Shown here piece after piece: positions 8,107 to 15,760 of a DNA stretch of 26,153 bases. Source of the stretch: DATMYQ01 sp035560935 (GTDB lineage Bacteria > Bacillota > Negativicutes > Sporomusales > Sporomusaceae); NCBI GenBank assembly GCA_035560935.1, contig DATMYQ010000373.1, forward strand, positions 1 through 26,153, read 5' to 3'. The notes under the pieces were generated by a model. The model worked only from the letters and a program-made list of their open reading frames with translations. It was not told the DNA's origin and searched no databases. Position 1 is the stretch's first letter; every line of letters begins with the position of its first letter. The position numbers and the translations under genes are program-made.

Positions 8107-8139
8107 CCGGGAACCGCTCGTTAAACGGCGGTTTCCCGG
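8107..8139 (+). terminator. Hairpin after hypE
   Basis: CCGGGAACCGC pairs with GCGGTTTCCCGG apart from one bulged base. No U-tract follows, so it is either a weak terminator or a 3'-end-protecting stem. It lies 8 bases after the hypE stop. Confidence 0.45.
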
Positions 8140-8212
8140 GATTGCCCCATTGGCAGATCGCAGGAATGCGCCAAAATGGCGGCATTAATGATGGGAAACG
8201 AATAAGAATAAT

Positions 8213-8280
8213 AAAATGGGTGTATCCAATACTGTCAGAATTTACTAATAAAACACCCGCTGGTTTTTTTGTCCCATTTT
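8213..8280 (+). promoter_or_regulatory. Possible leader with two alternative pairings before rpoN
   Basis: AAAATGGG at 8213-8220 is perfectly complementary to CCCATTTT at 8273-8280. The same GGG also belongs to GGGTGT (8218-8223), which can pair with ACACCC (8253-8258) just before a run of seven T (8264-8270). The two pairings exclude each other, as in a terminator/antiterminator switch, but the second stem is short with a 29-base loop. Weak evidence. Confidence 0.22.
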
Positions 8281-8312
8281 GACTTTTGTGTTTGGACCAA
8301 CAGGGAGGTAGC

Positions 8313-9767
8313 ATGATGCAGATGGATTACAGTCTCAAACTGGAGACTTCGCAAAAATTGATTATGACCCCGCAACTGCGTCAGGCGATTGCCATTCTGC
8401 AGCTTTCTTCGCTGGAGCTTGCCTCGATGGTGGAGACAGAACTTTTGGAAAATCCCGTATTGGAAGTCAGCGGCGAAGAGGTGCAGCAGCAAGAAACCAG
8501 TGATGCTGGCGAAGCGGAGGCAACGGCAAAGGCGGTGGAAACGAGTGCGGACCCGTTGCAGGAACCGGAGAAAGACCGGGATGACCGTTATGCGGAATGG
8601 GCGGATTATTTTGACGGGGGTTCGGCGGCGGTAAAATCTCCCCGCAACACCGACAACCGATGTCTAGGGGAGCTTTATTGTGAAAGAGTGGTGTCTCTGC
8701 AGGAGCACTTGGAAGCGCAACTGCATTTCAGTGCGCTGGATCCGCTGCGGCAGCGGATTGGGGAATACCTGATCGGCTGCGTTGATGATAACGGCTATTT
8801 AAGCTGTTCGCTGGCGGAAGCGGCAACGGCCCTGGGGAATAGTGAGTACTTGCTGGAAGAAGTGCTGCAAATGATTCAGACCTTTGATCCGTTGGGGGTG
8901 GGCGCCCGTGACCTGAAAGAATGCCTGTATATCCAGATTCGGCAAATGCGCCAGGAACGGCCGGAGTTTGAGACGGATTTGGTCAGGGCTATCATTGACG
9001 GATATCTGGGTTTGGTCGCGGAAGGCCGCTATAAACAGGTTGCCGACCAACTGGGCAGTACGCCGCAGGCGGTGCAGCGGGCGGTTGATCTGATTCGGAC
9101 GCTGGACCCCAAACCGGGGCGTTCGTTCGGTGGCAGCAGTCAATTGGCTTATATTGTACCGGATATTACGGTGGAACGGGTGAATTCCGGGTATCAAATC
9201 CTGATTAATGACACTAATGTGCCCCAACTGCATATTAATCCCTATTACCGTCAGGTGATCCGGGATGTCGACAGTGAGGCCCGCAAGTTTGTCGAAGGCC
9301 GCATTAACTCGGCGGTCTGGCTGATCAAAAGCATTGATCAGCGACGGCGGACGTTGTACAATGTCATGGAAGCCATCGTCGAATTGCAACGGGATTTTTT
9401 TGACCGGGGGCCACAGGGTTTGCGCCCACTGACAATGAAAAAAATTGCCGACCGGGTGGGTGTGCATGAATCCACCGTCAGCCGGGCGGTTGCCAATAAA
9501 TATGCCGCCACGCCTCATGGACTGCGCAGTCTGCATTCGTTTTTTTCCGCCTGCATTCAGGGGCGGGGCGGGGAAGACGTCGCGGCGGTTACGGTAAAAA
9601 ACGCGCTAAAGGAATTGATAACGGCGGAAGATGCCATCGCGCCTTTAAGTGACCAGGCGCTGACCGATATCTTAAACCGGCAGGGGATGGCGGTTTCGCG
9701 GCGAACGGTGGCAAAGTATCGTGAAGACCTGGGCATTGCCTCTTCCAGCCGGCGGCGGCGATATTAA
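8313..9767 (+). CDS. rpoN: RNA polymerase sigma-54 factor
   Basis: Sigma-54 recognises -24/-12 promoters and needs an AAA+ activator to open DNA. The 484-residue protein has the Gln/Leu-rich activator-responsive region I (about residues 6-49), an acidic linker, the core-binding domain, the helix-turn-helix VHESTVSRAVANKY starting at V384, and the RpoN box RRTVAKYR at 463-470 (canonical ARRTVAKYR). The ATG at 8313 is preceded by GGGAGG at 8303-8308; the adjacent ATG at 8316 has equally good spacing. It stands alone between the hyp run and a strong terminator. A sigma-54 activator gene and three candidate sigma-54 promoters lie in the same window, so this factor probably serves the downstream acyl-CoA island. 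Confidence 0.96.
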   Translation: MMQMDYSLKLETSQKLIMTPQLRQAIAILQLSSLELASMVETELLENPVLEVSGEEVQQQETSDAGEAEATAKAVETSADPLQEPEKDRDDRYAEWADYFDGGSAAVKSPRNTDNRCLGELYCERVVSLQEHLEAQLHFSALDPLRQRIGEYLIGCVDDNGYLSCSLAEAATALGNSEYLLEEVLQMIQTFDPLGVGARDLKECLYIQIRQMRQERPEFETDLVRAIIDGYLGLVAEGRYKQVADQLGSTPQAVQRAVDLIRTLDPKPGRSFGGSSQLAYIVPDITVERVNSGYQILINDTNVPQLHINPYYRQVIRDVDSEARKFVEGRINSAVWLIKSIDQRRRTLYNVMEAIVELQRDFFDRGPQGLRPLTMKKIADRVGVHESTVSRAVANKYAATPHGLRSLHSFFSACIQGRGGEDVAAVTVKNALKELITAEDAIAPLSDQALTDILNRQGMAVSRRTVAKYREDLGIASSSRRRRY

Positions 9768-9819
9768 TCTGATGCCGGCTCATGCCGGAGGATACCATAA
9801 TATTTTTACAACAAAAAAA

Positions 9820-9862
9820 CAGACCGGGAAAACGTACTGCGTTTCCCCGGTCTGTTTTTTTT
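9820..9862. terminator. Bidirectional terminator between rpoN and the MCP gene
   Basis: A 15-bp stem (9820-9834 with 9840-9854) with a single A-C mismatch is flanked by seven A on the left and eight T on the right, so it can serve the two convergent genes. Confidence 0.88.
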
Positions 9863-9864
9863 GT

Positions 9865-10707
9865 TCAGTGTTCCTGGGTCAGATTGTCGGCCATCGTGTC
9901 CAGTTTGACTGACATGGTGCTGGTTTCCTGTACGGCGCTGGCTACATCGGTCAGCGCCTGGGCAATTTGGTCAACAACGTTTTGGATTTGTTCCAGTTGC
10001 TGGACGATCTGTGTGCTGTCGGTCCGGACGGCATGAATGATCCGTTCAATTTGTTGGATGGAATCACCGCTGTCGGCAGCCAGTTTGCGGATTTCGCTGG
10101 CTACGACCCCGAAGCCCCGTCCCTGTTCGCCGACCCGGGCGGCTTCGATGGCCGCATTCAGTCCCAAAAGATTGGTTTGGCTGGCGATGGTTTTGACTAA
10201 AGCCAGGACCTGGTCGGTTTCCTGCACTCGCTGGCGGGATTCCTGGGAGGTATGAGCCATGGTGCGGATGGTGGCGGCAATTTCTTCGGTTTGGGCGGAA
10301 ATCTCCTCAGTGGTGGCCGCCAGACTGTCAATATTATGAGCGAGGCAGCCGGCGAATTCTTTTAATTCTTCCTGACGGGCCACCGATTCAATGACCACGA
10401 CGGCGCCGCTGATTTGGCCGTCGGCTTCGACAATAGGACAGGCCAAAGCGATGTACGGAAGACCGAATAGCGCTTTGTCACCATGGACAAGAGTACGGCG
10501 TTTTTCCTGAATGGCCCGGAAAACGGCGGTGCCGGGTTTGAGGGCGGAACCGATCTCGACCTTCAGATCCAGCGTCTGTCCGGGCTGGTAGTAAAGATAG
10601 CGATGCGGGTCGGTCAAAGCGAAACTGACATCCGCAGTGAATAGGCCGCGCAGCAGGGGAATAATTTGTTGCATGCATTGCAAATGGGAAGAATTTGCCT
10701 GGTTCAT
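9865..10707 (-). CDS. Short soluble methyl-accepting signalling protein
   Basis: The C-terminal two thirds are an MCP signalling domain with the conserved hairpin tip (ASQTNLLGLNAAIEAAR followed by GEQGRGFGVVASEIRKLA), which couples to CheA and CheW. The N-terminal ~110 residues form a small soluble sensor-like domain with GLPYIALACPI and GAVVVIESV strands. There is no transmembrane segment or signal peptide, so it probably senses something in the cytoplasm. At about 280 residues it is short for an MCP, as are other Firmicutes soluble receptors. I chose the ATG at 10707 because AGGAG lies 10 bases upstream; a GTG at 10716 is only 1 base from that site. It lies downstream of a permease gene on the same strand, separated by a hairpin. 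Confidence 0.85.
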   Translation of the reverse strand: MNQANSSHLQCMQQIIPLLRGLFTADVSFALTDPHRYLYYQPGQTLDLKVEIGSALKPGTAVFRAIQEKRRTLVHGDKALFGLPYIALACPIVEADGQISGAVVVIESVARQEELKEFAGCLAHNIDSLAATTEEISAQTEEIAATIRTMAHTSQESRQRVQETDQVLALVKTIASQTNLLGLNAAIEAARVGEQGRGFGVVASEIRKLAADSGDSIQQIERIIHAVRTDSTQIVQQLEQIQNVVDQIAQALTDVASAVQETSTMSVKLDTMADNLTQEH

Positions 10708-10730
10708 GGATGTCACACTCCTGAAATTTC

Positions 10731-10762
10731 AGTAAACCCCGTGCGTTGGCGCGGGGTTTACT
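10731..10762 (-). terminator. Hairpin between the permease and MCP genes
   Basis: An 11-bp perfect stem (10731-10741 with 10752-10762) lies in the 82-base gap. On the minus strand no good U-tract follows, so it may terminate only part of the permease transcript. Read on the plus strand it is followed by a T-rich stretch. Confidence 0.5.
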
Positions 10763-10789
10763 GGCGTTTGTTTTTAAATTGCCGGCTTA

Positions 10790-12187
10790 TTACAGAATGC
10801 CGGTCAAGGAATGAAGCAGAATCACGACAAAAACCATACCTGTTTTGATCAGTGTCATGGCAAAAACGTCACGATAGGATTCGCGGTGAGTCAGACCGCA
10901 AACGGCTAACAGCGTAATTACCGCGCCGTTATGGGGCAAAGTATCCATGCCGCCGGAAGCCATGGAAGCCACTCTGTGCAAAATTTCCGGCGACATGCCG
11001 ATGGAATTGGCCCAGGTCAGCCAGTCTTTGGCCATCAAATCCAGCGCGATGGACATACCGCCGGACGCGGAACCGGTGATGCCGGCCAGAGTCGTTACGC
11101 TTACGGCTTCGGAAACCAGCGGCGAACCGCCGACTTTAATGCCCAGCAGGGCGGCGGAAATGGACTTGAAGCCGGGCAGCATGGCGATAACGTTGCCATA
11201 GCCTACTTCGGAAGCGGTGTTCATAATAGCCAGCAGAGAACCGATTGCGCCGGCGTTCAACGCTTTGGCCAAACCGCCGGAAGTCAGGCGGCTAAAGCCC
11301 AAACCAACCGCCAGAACAATACCGCTGACCAAAGCGATGATCAGAGCCCAAATGCTGACCACGTTTTTCACCGCCGGAGCGGTCAGGGGCAGCTTCATGG
11401 CCACGAACGGAGCCAGCAGGCTGGGATCCCAGGTAAACCAATTGGTGGCGATAAAATTGACCACCAGTACCGTTAACAGCGGCAGAACCGCGATGTACCA
11501 GGCCGGATAATCGATTCCTTCCACAATTTCCGGTTCGTTCAATTTATGATCGCCGTAACCTTCGCCAGCCGCCAATGCGCTTTTGCGGCGGGTTTCCAGG
11601 TAAAACATACCCAGTGCGAAGATGGACAGACCGCCGATCAAGCCCATGATGGGGGCGGCGTAAATATTGGTGCCGAAAAAGTTGGTGGGAATGATGTTTT
11701 GAATTTGGGGAGTGCCGGGAAAGGAGTCCATGGTAAAGGTGAAAGCGCCCAAAGCCACTGTGCCGGGAATCAAACGTTTGGGAATGTCGGCTTCTCTGAA
11801 CAGGGCTGCCGCAAACGGATATACCGCAAACACCACGACGAACAGGCTAACGCCGCCGTAAGTCAGCGCGGCGCCGGAGAGTACCACCGATAAGATGGCC
11901 CGCTCCTTGCCCAGCCCTTTGATGATGGCATGGGCGATGCCTTTGGCCAAACCGGTATCTTCCATTACTTTGCCGAAAACGGCGCCCAGCATGAACACCG
12001 GGAAGAATGATTTGACGTAAGTCACGGCTTTGGCCATAAATAATTCGGTATAGGACGGCATGATCGAAAAACCGGACATTAATGCGGCCAACAGGGCAAA
12101 TACCGGAGCAAACAAAATGACTGAGAAGCCCCGGTACGCAAAAAACATCAGCAGAAATAAACTGAGGATAATACCTAATACTTCCAT
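10790..12187 (-). CDS. GntP-family permease, possibly for 3-hydroxybutyrate or a related short-chain acid
   Basis: The 465-residue protein is hydrophobic throughout, with roughly a dozen membrane segments, and matches the GntP/ion-transporter superfamily (N-terminal EVLGIILSLFLLMFFAYRG, the SFFPVFMLGAVFGKVMEDTG block, and TMDSFPGTPQIQNIIP). Members import gluconate or other small carboxylic acids with protons. The divergent neighbours encode a CoA-transferase and thiolase, so a C4 acid such as 3-hydroxybutyrate or acetoacetate is the best substrate guess; this rests on context only. AAGGAGG lies 11 bases before the ATG. A possible sigma-54 promoter lies about 200 bases upstream, sharing an enhancer region with the CoA-transferase promoter. 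Confidence 0.82.
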   Translation of the reverse strand: MEVLGIILSLFLLMFFAYRGFSVILFAPVFALLAALMSGFSIMPSYTELFMAKAVTYVKSFFPVFMLGAVFGKVMEDTGLAKGIAHAIIKGLGKERAILSVVLSGAALTYGGVSLFVVVFAVYPFAAALFREADIPKRLIPGTVALGAFTFTMDSFPGTPQIQNIIPTNFFGTNIYAAPIMGLIGGLSIFALGMFYLETRRKSALAAGEGYGDHKLNEPEIVEGIDYPAWYIAVLPLLTVLVVNFIATNWFTWDPSLLAPFVAMKLPLTAPAVKNVVSIWALIIALVSGIVLAVGLGFSRLTSGGLAKALNAGAIGSLLAIMNTASEVGYGNVIAMLPGFKSISAALLGIKVGGSPLVSEAVSVTTLAGITGSASGGMSIALDLMAKDWLTWANSIGMSPEILHRVASMASGGMDTLPHNGAVITLLAVCGLTHRESYRDVFAMTLIKTGMVFVVILLHSLTGIL

Positions 12188-12383
12188 TTTAAACTTTCCT
12201 CCTTGTTTTTAAACGATTGTACAGCGATTACCTTTTGACGCCTGGAATTTCGTTTCATGTACGCTACGAGAACAAATGGCCGGTGAATTTATAGCCCGGC
12301 CGGGAAGAAATACCTCCTTATCATCCAGAGTAGGCAGCGTAAGCCTGCTATAGCGGCGTAAAGCCTTTCCGTTTTCTGAATAA

Positions 12384-12398
12384 GCATATTTTGTGCCA
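12384..12398 (-). promoter_or_regulatory. Candidate sigma-54 (-24/-12) promoter of the permease gene
   Basis: Read on the minus strand, TGGCAC, five bases, then ATGC. The GG-to-GC distance is the required 12 bases and the -24 element is perfect; the -12 element differs from TTGC at one base. The predicted start is near 12373, leaving a leader of about 185 bases. Confidence 0.45.
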
Positions 12399-12530
12399 AA
12401 AAGAAATAAAAATGAAAAAATAATGGCTAAAAATTTTCGGAAGCGGCAGAAATATTGGAGAAAAAAGAATAGGGGCAAAAGCCTGACGATAAGAAAAAGT
12501 ATCGCTTGAAGAAAAAACATGTATATAAAG

Positions 12531-12590
12531 TTAGACAGGATGTGTACAACAAACAAGACATGTTCTGTCTAGTGTCGGATTAATAAGACA
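12531..12590. promoter_or_regulatory. Enhancer array A: TTAGACA-N5-TGT inverted repeats
   Basis: Site A1 is AGACA-N5-TGTAC at 12533-12547 and site A2 is the perfect inverted repeat AGACA-N5-TGTCT at 12556-12570; the starts are 23 bases apart. A further AGACA half-site lies at 12586-12590. A2 is centred about 174 bases upstream of the start predicted from the -24/-12 promoter at 12711. The same pair with the same phasing recurs at 20297-20334. This is the expected position and form for binding sites of a Fis-type sigma-54 activator. Confidence 0.65.
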
Positions 12591-12710
12591 TAAAATCAAT
12601 GCAAATGGCGAAACTAGCTAGCATCGGGAAATAAAAAAACGCTATATTTATAAGGTTGCTTTTGGCAGGATTCGTGAAAAAAACGGTGGAATAGAAAAAA
12701 ATTATGAAAT

Positions 12711-12725
12711 TGGCACATTTATTGC
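12711..12725 (+). promoter_or_regulatory. Sigma-54 (-24/-12) promoter of the acyl-CoA operon
   Basis: TGGCAC, five bases, TTGC: both elements match the consensus and the GG-GC distance is exactly 12 bases. Transcription should start near 12737, about 30 bases before the CoA-transferase ATG. Confidence 0.85.
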
Positions 12726-12765
12726 GTTAAATTTTGACGAATGCAAATTCATGAGGAGAGTGAGT

Positions 12766-14340
12766 ATGTTGGCGAAATTTATTGATGCGAAGCAAGCTGC
12801 GCAATTGGTGAAAAACGGTGACGTGATCGCCACCAGCGGCTTTGTGGGTAATGGCCATCCGGAAGCGTTGACGGCAGCGCTGGAAGAACGGTTCCTGGCG
12901 GAAAATGCTCCCTGTGATCTGACATTGGTGTCTTGCGCCGGACAGGGAGACGGCAAAGACCGTGGCCTCAATCACCTGGGGCATGAAAAATTAATAAAAC
13001 GGGTGATTGGCGGCCACTGGAATCTGGCGCCCAAACTGGGGAAACTGGCCGTGGAAAATAAAATTGAGGCCTATAACTTTCCCCAGGGAACGCTGACTCA
13101 TTGGTTCCGCAGTATTGCCGGACGTAAACCCGGCGTTATCACCAAAGTGGGACTGAACACCTTCGTTGATCCCCGGGTGGAAGGCGGCAAAATCAGTGAC
13201 ATCACCAAGGAAGAACTGGTCGAAGTGGTGGAACTGGGCGGTGAGGAATGGATGTGGTACAAGCCGTTTCCGGTGAATGTGGCTTTCGTACGGGGAACCA
13301 CCGCTGACGAGCGGGGCAATATCAGTATCGAGCGTGAGGCGGTGTCGTTGGAGATCCTGCCTATGGCGCAAGCGGCGAAAAGCTCCGGCGGTATCGTGGT
13401 GGTGCAGGTGGAACGGGTGGTAACCAGCGGCAGCCTGAATCCGAAGAGTGTAAAAATACCGGGTTTGATCGTGGACTATGTCGTAGTGGCCGATAGCCCG
13501 GAGCTGCATATGCAGACGTTTGCAGAGCAATATAATCCGGCCTATTCCGGCGAAGTCCGGGTGCCATTGTCGGCCCTGGCGCCGATGGCGCTGGACGAAC
13601 GCAAAGTCATCGCCCGGCGGGCGGCCATGGAGCTGATTCCCAACGCAGCGGTGAATCTGGGTATCGGTGTGCCGGAAGGGGTGGCGCAGGTGGCCAACGA
13701 GGAAGGAATCGGCGATCTGCTGACACTGACGGTGGAAGCCGGTCCGGTGGGCGGCGTTCCGGCCGGCGGTCTGAGTTTTGGCGCCAGCACCAACCCCGAA
13801 GCGATTATGGATCAACCCAGCCAGTTTGATTATTACGATGGCGGCGGTCTGGACCTGGCTTATCTGGGCCTGGCGGAAACCGACCGTCACGGCAATATCA
13901 ACGTTAGTAAGTTCAAAGGCCGGGTAGCCGGCTGCGGCGGTTTCATCAACATTACCCAGAACTCCAAGCGGGTTGTCTTTTGCGGCAGCTTTACCGCCGC
14001 CGGACTGAAAGTGGAAGTCAAAGACGGACAACTGAAAATCCTCAGCGAAGGCAAGGCCCGTAAGTTCCTGGATCATGTGGAGCAAATCACCTTCAGCGGT
14101 GATTATGCGAAAAAAGTCAAACAACCGGTGATGTATATTACCGAACGGGCGGTATTTGAACTGACCGACGCCGGGATGCTGCTGACGGAAGTGGCGCCGG
14201 GCATCGATTTGGAGAAAGACGTACTGGCGTTGATGGACTTTAAACCGCTGATTTCGCCAGAGTTGAAGACGATGGATGAAAAGATTTTCCGGGAGGGCCT
14301 GGTGGGAATCAAAGACAGAGTGTTGGGAAACGGTCATTAA
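12766..14340 (+). CDS. Family I acyl-CoA:acetate/3-ketoacid CoA-transferase (YdiF/Pct type)
   Basis: The enzyme moves CoA between acyl-CoA donors such as acetyl-CoA and free carboxylic acids through a glutamyl-CoA thioester. The 524-residue single chain fuses the alpha and beta halves, as in YdiF and propionate CoA-transferase. The catalytic Glu is E324 in TVEAGPVGGVPAGGLSFGAS. The N-terminal half has the GDVIATSGFVGNGHPE segment (residues 18-33) that forms the CoA site. GAGGAGAG ends 5 bases before the ATG at 12766; an upstream in-frame ATG at 12751 would put this site inside the coding sequence. It is first in the operon and directly downstream of a sigma-54 promoter, and probably activates the imported acid. 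Substrate range cannot be read from the sequence. Confidence 0.9.
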   Translation: MLAKFIDAKQAAQLVKNGDVIATSGFVGNGHPEALTAALEERFLAENAPCDLTLVSCAGQGDGKDRGLNHLGHEKLIKRVIGGHWNLAPKLGKLAVENKIEAYNFPQGTLTHWFRSIAGRKPGVITKVGLNTFVDPRVEGGKISDITKEELVEVVELGGEEWMWYKPFPVNVAFVRGTTADERGNISIEREAVSLEILPMAQAAKSSGGIVVVQVERVVTSGSLNPKSVKIPGLIVDYVVVADSPELHMQTFAEQYNPAYSGEVRVPLSALAPMALDERKVIARRAAMELIPNAAVNLGIGVPEGVAQVANEEGIGDLLTLTVEAGPVGGVPAGGLSFGASTNPEAIMDQPSQFDYYDGGGLDLAYLGLAETDRHGNINVSKFKGRVAGCGGFINITQNSKRVVFCGSFTAAGLKVEVKDGQLKILSEGKARKFLDHVEQITFSGDYAKKVKQPVMYITERAVFELTDAGMLLTEVAPGIDLEKDVLALMDFKPLISPELKTMDEKIFREGLVGIKDRVLGNGH

Positions 14341-14400
14341 GCAACATTTTACCTTAATTTTGACAGAAAAAAACATGCATGCAGAAAGGTGATGAACATA

Positions 14401-15579
14401 TTGCAGGACATTATCATTGCAGCCGCGGTAAGAACCGCTATTGGAAATTTCAACGGTGCGCTGGCACCACTCACTGCCGTGGAACTGGGAGCGCTGGTTA
14501 TCCGCGAAGCGTTGCAACGGGCCGGCGTAGCCGCGGATCAGGTTGATGAAGTGATTATGGGTAATGTGCTGCAGGCGGGACTGGGACAGAACCCCGCACG
14601 ACAAGCGGCTATTAAGGCGGGGGTACCGGTAGAGGTGCCGTCACTGACGGTTAACAAAGTTTGCGGTTCGGGACTGCGGGCGGTTAACATGGCGGCCCAG
14701 TCCATTCTGGCCGGCGATGCGGATATTGTGGTAGCCGGCGGCATGGAAAGCATGAGCAACGCGCCGTATGTGCTGGACGCCAAAGCCCGCTGGGGCTATC
14801 GGATGGGGCATTCCCAGCTGACGGACGTGATGATTCAGGATGGTTTATGGTGCGCGTTCAATGATTATCATATGGGAATTACCGCGGAAAATGTCGCGGC
14901 CCAGTGCAATATATCCCGGGAAGATCAGGACCGTCTGGCGCTGGAATCGCAGAAAAAAGCGGTGCAGGCCACAGCCAGCGGGGCTTTCCAGAAAGAAATC
15001 GTCCCGGTAGTGATCAAAGGCAAAAAAGGCGATGTCACGGTGGACAAAGACGAATATCCCAAAGCCGACGCTTCCGAAGCGGGATTGGCCGGTTTGCGCC
15101 CCGCGTTTAAAAAAGACGGTACGGTAACGGCTGGCAATGCTTCCGGGCTTAATGACGGCGGTGCGGCGCTGGTGGTGATGTCGGCGGCGAAGGCCCAAGA
15201 GCTGGGTGTGAAACCGCTGGCGCGGATCCGGGCCTATGCGTCCGGCGGCGTCGATCCGGCGGTGATGGGACTGGGACCGGTACCTGCCACCCGCAAGGCG
15301 CTGCAAAAAGCCGGCTTGGCGGTGGCGGATCTGGATCTGATTGAGGCCAATGAAGCGTTTGCGGCGCAGTTTTTAGCGGTGGGCCGGGAGTTGGGCTTTG
15401 ATGCCGCCAAAGTGAATGTCAACGGTGGCGCCATTGCGCTGGGTCATCCCATCGGCGCCAGCGGCGCCCGGATTCTGGTAACACTGCTGCATGCGCTGGA
15501 AGCCCGCAATGCCAAGACCGGCCTGGCCACTTTGTGTATCGGCGGCGGTCAGGGTGTGGCGACGATCGTCGAGCGCTGA
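14401..15579 (+). CDS. Acetyl-CoA C-acetyltransferase (thiolase)
   Basis: Biosynthetic or degradative thiolase II that interconverts acetoacetyl-CoA plus CoA with two acetyl-CoA. The 392-residue length and all catalytic residues fit: C88 in VCGSGLRAV, the NEAFAAQ block, H349 in GHPIGASG and C379 in CIGGGQG. The start is unusual. AAAGGTGAT at 14385-14393 overlaps the ATG at 14392 and the GTG at 14389, too close to serve either, but lies properly before TTG 14401. TTG gives M-QDIIIAAAVRT, which lines up with the family N-terminus. The ATG at 14392 would add only three residues. It lies 60 bases after the CoA-transferase gene, so the pair can convert acetoacetate to acetyl-CoA. Confidence 0.93.
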   Translation: MQDIIIAAAVRTAIGNFNGALAPLTAVELGALVIREALQRAGVAADQVDEVIMGNVLQAGLGQNPARQAAIKAGVPVEVPSLTVNKVCGSGLRAVNMAAQSILAGDADIVVAGGMESMSNAPYVLDAKARWGYRMGHSQLTDVMIQDGLWCAFNDYHMGITAENVAAQCNISREDQDRLALESQKKAVQATASGAFQKEIVPVVIKGKKGDVTVDKDEYPKADASEAGLAGLRPAFKKDGTVTAGNASGLNDGGAALVVMSAAKAQELGVKPLARIRAYASGGVDPAVMGLGPVPATRKALQKAGLAVADLDLIEANEAFAAQFLAVGRELGFDAAKVNVNGGAIALGHPIGASGARILVTLLHALEARNAKTGLATLCIGGGQGVATIVER

Positions 15580-15597
15580 AACAGATGAGATAGAAGT

Positions 15598-15626
15598 TTT
15601 CCACTGCATTATGCGGAAAATATAAA
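15598..15626 (+). promoter_or_regulatory. Possible internal sigma-70-type promoter before the acyl-CoA dehydrogenase
   Basis: TTTCCA and TATAAA with 17 bases between them lie in the 181-base gap after the thiolase. A tight palindrome, TTCCCC-AC-GGGGAA, lies downstream at 15719-15732 and might be an operator. No -24/-12 element was found in this gap. The dehydrogenase and ETF genes may therefore have basal expression independent of sigma-54. Confidence 0.33.
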
Positions 15627-15760
15627 TGGTCGCGGGCCTCGCTGTCGAGTCATTCGTGTTTGGCAGCGGGGCTGACGGTCTTGAGGGAAAAAGGTATTGA
15701 CGGTAATGGGTCTGTCGTTTCCCCACGGGGAATTGACATAAAATGAAGGGAGATGGAGAC

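Larger units (their letters stand above)
12188..12765. other. Divergent control region, no gene seen
   Basis: This 578-base AT-rich gap separates the permease and CoA-transferase genes. I find no convincing small gene. From left to right it holds the permease leader (about 185 bases from the predicted start site), a minus-strand -24/-12 candidate, an AT-rich stretch, the central inverted-repeat array and the plus-strand sigma-54 promoter. The array lies roughly 175-190 bases from each predicted transcription start, so one enhancer could serve both directions. Confidence 0.75.

Noticed and set aside
12311..12320. TAAGGAGGTA on the minus strand in the permease leader, a perfect ribosome site that might mark a small leader gene
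   Set aside because: No ATG, GTG or TTG follows at a usable distance.
12991..14604. Open frame of 537 codons on the minus strand opposite the CoA-transferase
   Set aside because: It crosses two real genes, has no ribosome site, and its composition is that of a shadow frame. The same holds for the long minus-strand frames at 15650-16840 and 17616-18935.
15655..15675. TTTGGCAGCGGGGC before the acyl-CoA dehydrogenase as a -24/-12 promoter
   Set aside because: No TTGC at the required distance.
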